Below, piece by piece: positions 14,781 through 19,698 of a stretch of DNA of 19,698 nt (its first letter is position 1; each line of letters begins with the position of its first letter). The stretch is from Candidatus Saccharimonadota bacterium (lineage in GTDB: Bacteria; Patescibacteriota; Saccharimonadia; Saccharimonadales; Saccharimonadaceae), in contig JAUMYE010000006.1 in NCBI GenBank assembly GCA_030528815.1, forward strand, positions 1 through 19,698. Direction: 5' to 3'. The translations under genes were made by a program, and so were the position numbers. The notes beneath the pieces are model-generated. The model was not told the origin of the DNA. It did not search any database and was given only the letters and a program-made list of their open reading frames with translations.

Positions 14781-14809
14781 ATTTTAACATATGGGCTTTG
14801 AAGCGCCAA
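14781..14809 (-). promoter_or_regulatory. LCP gene promoter, near-leaderless
   Basis: On the minus strand TTGGCG (complement of 14804-14809), a 17-base spacer and TAAAAT (complement of 14781-14786) lie so that the predicted transcript starts only about 1-4 bases before the ATG at 14771. Confidence 0.55.
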
Positions 14810-14816
14810 AAGCAGC

Positions 14817-14840
14817 AAAAATCCCCTCTGTTGAGGGGAT
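14817..14840 (-). terminator. Intrinsic terminator of the FAD oxidoreductase gene
   Basis: On the minus strand ATCCCCTC, loop AACA and GAGGGGAT form a perfect 8-bp stem followed by TTTT, 7 bases beyond the stop. Confidence 0.85.
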
Positions 14841-14847
14841 TAGAGTC

Positions 14848-16416
14848 TTAGTTGGACTGCTTTGCTTCGTGATACTCTTTTTCGGTATTAACGCTCCAGA
14901 TATTTGTTTTATCCTTAGCGCCAGAGCGAATATTCTTGACCGCTTCGAATGAGCAGGCCATTGAGTGATCCATGTTGTTGTAGCGGTGCTGACCATTGCG
15001 ACCGACACAGTATAGGTTTTCAAAGCCATTGAGATAATCGATGAGCTTATCAATTTCGCTGTAAGTATCAAAGTATGCAGGGTAAGCTTTCTTGACCTTT
15101 TCGACGTGAGAATCAAGAACTTCAGTCTCGTCGATAACATTCATAGAAACAAGTTCTTCGATTGCTCTCTTGACTCTTGTCTTCTCGTCTAGGTTCCAGA
15201 AATCGTCGCCTTCGTTACAGAAGTATTCAAGACCCAACCAAACGGTGTTTTCTGGATCTTCTACTAGGTATGGGCTCCAGTTGTTGAAGACCTGGATGCG
15301 ACCAAGTTTGACGTTGCTGTCCTGAACGTAAACCCAGCAATCTGGAATGATGTTGTTTAGAGTCTTGAGCTTAGTCTCGTTCTTGAGTTTTAGTTTGTTA
15401 ACAAGCAAGCCAACGGTGACGAAATCGCGATAAGGCAAGCCGTCTGCGATTCTGCGGATATCTTTTGGAACATCTCCCTTGATGCTTGCGACTAGATCGC
15501 GTAGAGGCATAGAAGAAATAAAGATATCGCCGCTGTACTTTACTAGACCGCCATCGCCCTTCTTGCAGCTGACGCTGACAATCTTTCCGTCTTCTTTTGT
15601 AATCTTGACGACCTCGCGTTCCATATAGATGCGGCCGCCCATTTTCTTAACTTCTTCGGCCATTGTTTCGTAAAGCTGACCTGGACCGAATTTTGGATAA
15701 GAGAACTGTTCAATAAGAGAAGTCTCGACTTTCTTGCTCTTGATATGGAAGGCCTTCATGAACATGTCTTTGAGAACTGCACGGATAGAAAGGCCCTTAA
15801 CACGCTGGGAACCCCAGTCTGCGGAAATATTGCGTGGATGCCTACCCCAGAGTTTCTCTGTATAACCTTCGAAGAACATGCTATAAAGTTTGCGACCAAA
15901 ACGGTTAATATAGAAGTTCTCGAGAGAATCATCTTTCTTTTTGAAGATTGCGGACTTCATATAGCTGCAACCGCTCTGAACTGTACGAACTAGACCCATA
16001 TTCTTGAAGGTTTGCATCTTCATGGAAATAGGGTAATCGAAGAATTTGTTAAGGAAGTAGATGCGGGAGACACGGTCGCGTACGAGCATAACGCGGTCTT
16101 CTTTTTCTGGATCTGGGCCGCCCTTTGCAAGAGGTTTGACGCGACCTAGTTTCTTATCGTCGAAAGCATCTTTGCCCTGCATTGGCATGATTTCATTCCA
16201 GAGCTTGACGACTTCCTGATCTTTTGAGAAGAAGCGGTGGCCGCCGATATCCATGCGGTTTTTCTTATATCTAACAGTTCTAGAAATACCACCGATTTCT
16301 TTTGAAGCTTCAAGGATTACGACATCGTAATTCTTTGGCTCTTCTTTTAGGAGCTTATAAGCGGCAGTAAGACCAGCAGGTCCGGCACCGATAATAATCA
16401 CTTTCTTTTTAGGCAT
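14848..16416 (-). CDS. FAD-dependent oxidoreductase, UDP-galactopyranose mutase-like
   Basis: The start is set at ATG 16416 (522 residues). AGAGGT lies about 10 bases upstream and MPKKKVIIIGAGPAG is a standard FAD-binding start. The more upstream ATG at 16464 would add 16 unconserved residues. Visible motifs are the Rossmann GAGPAG (10-15), the acidic end of the second strand (LEAS, Glu36), IGGISRTV, MDIGGHRFF, FEGYTEKLWG (the family form of the mutase YTxKxWG motif), FSYPKFGPGQLYE, and a C-terminal CVGRNGQHRYNNMDHS resembling the second FAD-contact region. It is longer than classical mutases (about 370-390), so it belongs to a related larger class often found beside glycosyltransferases. The exact reaction is unproven. 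Interconversion of a UDP-sugar is plausible given the galE start nearby. Confidence 0.8.
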   Translation of the reverse strand: MPKKKVIIIGAGPAGLTAAYKLLKEEPKNYDVVILEASKEIGGISRTVRYKKNRMDIGGHRFFSKDQEVVKLWNEIMPMQGKDAFDDKKLGRVKPLAKGGPDPEKEDRVMLVRDRVSRIYFLNKFFDYPISMKMQTFKNMGLVRTVQSGCSYMKSAIFKKKDDSLENFYINRFGRKLYSMFFEGYTEKLWGRHPRNISADWGSQRVKGLSIRAVLKDMFMKAFHIKSKKVETSLIEQFSYPKFGPGQLYETMAEEVKKMGGRIYMEREVVKITKEDGKIVSVSCKKGDGGLVKYSGDIFISSMPLRDLVASIKGDVPKDIRRIADGLPYRDFVTVGLLVNKLKLKNETKLKTLNNIIPDCWVYVQDSNVKLGRIQVFNNWSPYLVEDPENTVWLGLEYFCNEGDDFWNLDEKTRVKRAIEELVSMNVIDETEVLDSHVEKVKKAYPAYFDTYSEIDKLIDYLNGFENLYCVGRNGQHRYNNMDHSMACSFEAVKNIRSGAKDKTNIWSVNTEKEYHEAKQSN

Positions 16417-16519
16417 GTATCTTATTACCTCTCGTTTAAAAATCTTAAAAATAAGATAACGCAAAAAAGAGAAAAATACAAACTAAGGCGGTATAATCTA
16501 GACAAAGGTTGGAGGAAAA
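16417..16519. promoter_or_regulatory. Divergent promoter region between the FAD oxidoreductase and glycan genes
   Basis: On the minus strand TTGTAT (complement of 16476-16481), a 17-base spacer and TATCTT (complement of 16453-16458) form a likely promoter. On the plus strand TATAAT (16492-16497) precedes the membrane-protein gene with a poor -35. GGAGG (16511-16515) is its ribosome binding site. The promoters are back to back, so common regulation is possible. Confidence 0.5.
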
Positions 16520-18253
16520 ATGAAACATTCATTGAGTGGAGTGTTAAAAAGATTTTTGAAAGCAAATAAATGGGCGATTATTGGAATCGCTGCCCTAACG
16601 GGATTCTTTGCACTAAGTTTAAAAGTCGTAGTTCCGTTCGATACGGACAGCTTTTATGGTCAGCATAGTTGGCTTTCTGGCTCGACTATTAAGTTTGTTA
16701 ATAACTGGCTAGAAGAGGGTGCGGCGAATCTTAACTTTACGAGCTATGAATTTCCTAAATCTATCGAACATACTGCAATAGAGGATAGGGGTGCATATCT
16801 TAGCTATCCAACAGGCGAAGTATTCTTTGTTTACATCTTCGCAAAGGCAACCGGTCACAGCCAGATAGATATTAGCTTCTTGAGAAAATTCCAGGCTGTT
16901 TGGTTCTGGTTCGAGGCTGTCCTAATCTTTGTATTTGTATGGCTATTCATGCGACGCACAATAAGGAGCGACCATAAAATCGAGAATGCTCTATTTGCGT
17001 TTTGTACTAGTGCGATGTGGATATTGATGCCGACCTGTACTTACTACTTGGCGAACGTATATTTCGCTGATCAGTGTGTGATTCTTTGGGTTATTGCCTA
17101 TGTCCTTGCCAATTATGTAAGATGGACTTCCAAGAATAAGAGGATTCCATCAATCGCTTGCGTGCTACTCTTGTTCTCTGGAATCTTGATTGATTATTAC
17201 TTCTGGATTCTTGCCTTCTTCGTATTTGTCTATGACTTAGTAGTCGCAATAAAGAATGCAAAGAGCAAAGAAAAACTAAAAGCATCAGTAAAAACTATTC
17301 TCTTTCATGGTATTCCGACTGTCTTGGCGCTAATCGTTTTCTACCTCCAGCTATCTCAGACAAACGACTGGCTATCCGTAATGATGCTGAAAGCTAAGGT
17401 CAGAACATCTTCAGACGGCATTGGTAAATCCAGTATCAGAATGGTGCTTGATAATATTGCACATGCATTCGCATTTAGTCCTGAGCTTATCGTCTTCTTG
17501 GCTGCATTGGTTGTATTTGCAATATTTCTATTCGCAAAACTTATCGTCTCGAAAGAAAAAAGAAAGAAATACCTATCAAATAATCCTGGCTTTGCGGTTT
17601 TTGTAATTTATTTTGTAGCTACGGCAACACAGCTTTTGGTGTTACGAAACCATTCGGGCGTTCATGAATTTTCCATGATTAAAATCGCTTGGATTGTAAC
17701 AATGCTTCCGCTCTTTATTGCAACCTGTCTCAAGTATTTATCTAAGCAAGATACTACAGACAAAGAAGTCGAACTATTTAAGAAGATCAAATTATCTCAC
17801 TTTGGCATTAGTTTCGGTATAGTGGCTATCCTAGTGGTATTTGCGACCGGCATTCCGTTTTCGACAAAGAATTTCTATAAGAGTCGATGGAGTGTAGATA
17901 AAATCGACTATTCGATTGCATGGGTATTGGCGCAAGAAACAAAGTATGAAGACGTTGTCTTCTCGTACACTCATAGTATTCCAGACAATCCACCGCAGGA
18001 GCTGTCGGTATCCAAGAAGGTTGTTTACGAGATTTCTGAACTAAAGGAGATGAAGACTCTATTCCCTAATCTTCCTGCTGAGGCAAAAAGACTATTGCTC
18101 GTAGAAAAGAACTCTGACGAATCTGAAAAAGAGCTCGAAAAATCACAACTTAAGAGTATTGAATGTGCTGAGAAGAATGGCACTATAAGATTTGAAAATG
18201 ATGAAATAATTCTTCTAGAAATTGCCCAAGATTCTAGCTGTCTAGCAAACTAA
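16520..18253 (+). CDS. Polytopic membrane protein, probable GT-C-type glycosyltransferase
   Basis: The 577-residue protein has about ten to twelve hydrophobic helices (for example 18-38, 126-145, 157-175, 180-200, 211-243, 259-277, 321-341, 357-375, 386-404, 428-445) and a polar C-terminal domain (446-577), probably outside. The first outside loop begins with FDTDSF (Asp41, Asp43). An acidic pair there is typical of GT-C enzymes, which use polyprenyl-phosphate sugars. No specific family signature is certain. A start with GGAGG four bases upstream is convincing. The next gene, a cytoplasmic glycosyltransferase, follows after 13 bases, so they form an operon for surface-glycan assembly. Alternatives are a flippase or an oligosaccharide ligase, but the helix pattern and acidic loop favour GT-C. 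Confidence 0.6.
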   Translation: MKHSLSGVLKRFLKANKWAIIGIAALTGFFALSLKVVVPFDTDSFYGQHSWLSGSTIKFVNNWLEEGAANLNFTSYEFPKSIEHTAIEDRGAYLSYPTGEVFFVYIFAKATGHSQIDISFLRKFQAVWFWFEAVLIFVFVWLFMRRTIRSDHKIENALFAFCTSAMWILMPTCTYYLANVYFADQCVILWVIAYVLANYVRWTSKNKRIPSIACVLLLFSGILIDYYFWILAFFVFVYDLVVAIKNAKSKEKLKASVKTILFHGIPTVLALIVFYLQLSQTNDWLSVMMLKAKVRTSSDGIGKSSIRMVLDNIAHAFAFSPELIVFLAALVVFAIFLFAKLIVSKEKRKKYLSNNPGFAVFVIYFVATATQLLVLRNHSGVHEFSMIKIAWIVTMLPLFIATCLKYLSKQDTTDKEVELFKKIKLSHFGISFGIVAILVVFATGIPFSTKNFYKSRWSVDKIDYSIAWVLAQETKYEDVVFSYTHSIPDNPPQELSVSKKVVYEISELKEMKTLFPNLPAEAKRLLLVEKNSDESEKELEKSQLKSIECAEKNGTIRFENDEIILLEIAQDSSCLAN

Positions 18254-18266
18254 AACATAACAAAGA

Positions 18267-19340
18267 ATGAAGATAACCTATATTGTTAACCAAATAACAC
18301 AGCTTGGCGGAATTGAGCGTGTTATATCGATGCTATCAAACTATTTTGTCGAGAAATACGGCTACGAAGTCAGGATTGTGTCTTTGAATACCAAAGAAAC
18401 TGACGAGTGCGGATTCGATTTTAACTCTAAAATCGCAATCAAGCATTGCGGTTACAGTCCAGAAGAATACACTAATCGAAAGCTTCTCAATAGTCGCATC
18501 CGCGAGATTTTGAAAGACGAAGAGGAGCGCGACACTAATGTTGTTGTTGCTTGTCACGGCAATATTGCGGATCTGATTGCTCTTAACAAAAGACTCTTTA
18601 GTGGTAAAGTTGTCTTTACGGAGCATTCGGCGTGGGAATACTATACGAAAGCGCGCAAGATAGCGCAACTTCTCTTCTATAGAAAGGCGGATAAACTTGT
18701 TGTTTTGACTGAAGCGGCGGCAAGCATTTATCGAAAATATGGCCTAAAGAATGTCGCAGTAATTCCTAATGCGGTCAGAGAAGCGCCGAAATTTAAAGAC
18801 GCTGGCCACAAAGCGCATGAACTAGTAGCAATTGGTCGCCTTGAAGAGGTAAAAGGTTACGATAACTTAATTCATGCCGTGAATCTCATCAAAAACAAGC
18901 TAGGGGACTGGAAACTCGTGATCTATGGCACTGGCTCACAAGAAGAAGAGCTTAAGAAACAGATTAAAACTTTTAGCCTAGAGAAATATGTCGAATTGGC
19001 TGGTCCTACAAATGAGGTGTTCGAAAAACTACACAATGCTTCTGGATATCTTCTAACTTCGCGTAGCGAGGCCTTCCCTATGGTTGTGCTCGAATCCTTG
19101 GCCTGTGGAACGCCGGTAGTCTCGTATGCCTATCCGGCAATTAAAGAAATAAACAGGAATAATTCGATTTTAGAAGTTGAGCCTCGAAATGACTATACGG
19201 CTTTCAGTGAGGCGATATTAAGGCTTATCGAGGACGAAAAACTTAGAGAAAATCTCTCCAAGAGGTCACTAGAAGAGGCCAAAAGGTATAATATCGGCGA
19301 AATTGCCAGCCAATGGAAAACGCTTTTTGAGGAGGTCTAA
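18267..19340 (+). CDS. GT-B glycosyltransferase (GT4-like, glycosyl transferase group 1)
   Basis: The 357-residue cytoplasmic enzyme transfers a sugar from a nucleotide donor to a glycan or lipid acceptor. The N-terminal half starts MKITYIVNQITQLGGIERV with the glycine-rich GGIER (14-18). The C-terminal half has the donor-binding residues: VAIGRLEEVKGYD (Arg191, Lys196), VIYGTGSQEEEL, and the retaining E-x7-E motif with Glu268 and Glu276 in EAFPMVVLESLACGTPVV. Length and motifs fit the EpsD/AmsD-type class, but donor and acceptor cannot be read from sequence. It follows the membrane protein gene by 13 bases with only a weak ribosome binding site (AAAG), suggesting coupled translation. It ends shortly before galE. 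Confidence 0.9.
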   Translation: MKITYIVNQITQLGGIERVISMLSNYFVEKYGYEVRIVSLNTKETDECGFDFNSKIAIKHCGYSPEEYTNRKLLNSRIREILKDEEERDTNVVVACHGNIADLIALNKRLFSGKVVFTEHSAWEYYTKARKIAQLLFYRKADKLVVLTEAAASIYRKYGLKNVAVIPNAVREAPKFKDAGHKAHELVAIGRLEEVKGYDNLIHAVNLIKNKLGDWKLVIYGTGSQEEELKKQIKTFSLEKYVELAGPTNEVFEKLHNASGYLLTSRSEAFPMVVLESLACGTPVVSYAYPAIKEINRNNSILEVEPRNDYTAFSEAILRLIEDEKLRENLSKRSLEEAKRYNIGEIASQWKTLFEEV

Positions 19341-19373
19341 AGCGGCCTTGCCAGCACGCTATAAGGGTAATCA

Positions 19374-19382
19374 TGGTATAAT
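19374..19382 (+). promoter_or_regulatory. galE: galE promoter with extended -10, probably leaderless
   Basis: TGGTATAAT (extended -10; TATAAT at 19377-19382) ends 6 bases before the ATG at 19389, so the predicted transcription start is at or next to the A of the start codon. There is no Shine-Dalgarno in between, and the -35 is poor, as expected for an extended -10 promoter. Confidence 0.65.
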
Positions 19383-19388
19383 AGCCCT

Positions 19389-19698
19389 ATGAATAAGATA
19401 CTTATAACGGGCGGTACGGGATATATTGGTTCTCATACTGTCGTAGAATTGCTCCAAACTGGCAACTATGAAGTTGATATTGTAGACAATCTTGCAAATA
19501 GCAAAGACACTGTCATAGACGACATCGAAAAGATAACTGGTGTTCGTCCTAATTTCTATCACTTTGATCTCCTAGAAGAGACAAAGCTACGCGATTTGTT
19601 CCGCGAGAACGACTACAAGGCTGTAATTCATTTTGCTGGCCTCAAAGCTGTTGGTGAATCCGTAGAGCAGCCGCTACGTTATTATGAAAACAACCTCT
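19389..19698 (+). CDS. galE: UDP-glucose 4-epimerase, 3' end outside the window
   Basis: About 103 residues of the N-terminus are visible. The NAD-binding GGTGYIGSH is at 8-16, then VDNLANS, and HFAGLKAVGESVEQPLRYYENN, which is the characteristic GalE segment. The enzyme interconverts UDP-glucose and UDP-galactose in the cytoplasm, supplying galactose donors for glycan synthesis and the substrate a UDP-galactopyranose mutase would use. It is separated from the glycosyltransferase by 48 bases and has its own promoter. The rest of the gene lies beyond the window. Confidence 0.9.
   Translation, partial: MNKILITGGTGYIGSHTVVELLQTGNYEVDIVDNLANSKDTVIDDIEKITGVRPNFYHFDLLEETKLRDLFRENDYKAVIHFAGLKAVGESVEQPLRYYENNL

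Noticed and set aside
1..19698. UGA recoding to glycine, as in SR1/Gracilibacteria
   Set aside because: All core genes are full length with TGA counted as a stop, so there are no in-frame TGA codons at conserved positions.

Overview
The window carries the chromosomal origin neighbourhood of what is most likely a Candidatus Saccharibacteria (TM7) or closely related Patescibacteria/CPR organism. This assignment is inference. It rests on the compact recF-dnaN-dnaA / rpmH-rnpA-yidC-jag core, a secreted lysozyme-SGNH-NlpC/P60 protein next to a large membrane protein that resembles the T4SS-like loci of that group, short spacers, and standard-code genes ending only in TAA or TAG. No rRNA, tRNA, CRISPR array or insertion sequence was seen.

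Left part (1-5168, + strand): three closely packed genes. They encode a large multi-pass membrane protein cut by the window edge, a secreted three-domain cell-wall hydrolase, and a membrane-anchored protein with a PEGA-like domain. They look like one envelope operon, possibly the VirB6-like and VirB1-like end of a type IV secretion/pilus locus (inference). A 400-base convergent spacer follows. It holds a terminator for each strand, three TTTTCCACA motifs and an 18-bp tandem repeat pair.

Centre (5571-11926): replication genes run leftward (dnaA, then dnaN-recF overlapping by one base). The ribosomal protein/RNase P/insertase operon (rpmH-rnpA-yidC-jag) runs rightward and ends in a clear GAAA-loop terminator. 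The dnaA-dnaN spacer contains what looks like a complete origin-unwinding element: two adjacent DnaA-box-like 9-mers, a 5-bp spacer, six in-register DnaA-trios and an AT-rich stretch. A second DnaA-box cluster lies in the dnaA-rpmH spacer and overlaps the dnaA and rpmH promoters. This two-part layout resembles Bacillus subtilis oriC. The local box is TTTTCCACA rather than the textbook TTATCCACA.

Right part (11967-19698): a small helix-turn-helix-like gene, a 486-base AT-rich spacer with two more DnaA boxes, and then a surface-polysaccharide region. That region has a LytR-CpsA-Psr glycopolymer transferase and a UDP-galactopyranose-mutase-like FAD oxidoreductase (both - strand). They are followed by a polytopic GT-C-like membrane protein, a GT-B glycosyltransferase and the start of galE (all + strand). 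Together these could make nucleotide sugars, assemble a glycan on a lipid carrier and attach it to the wall. The LCP and galE genes have -10 boxes so close to their ATG that their mRNAs may be leaderless.
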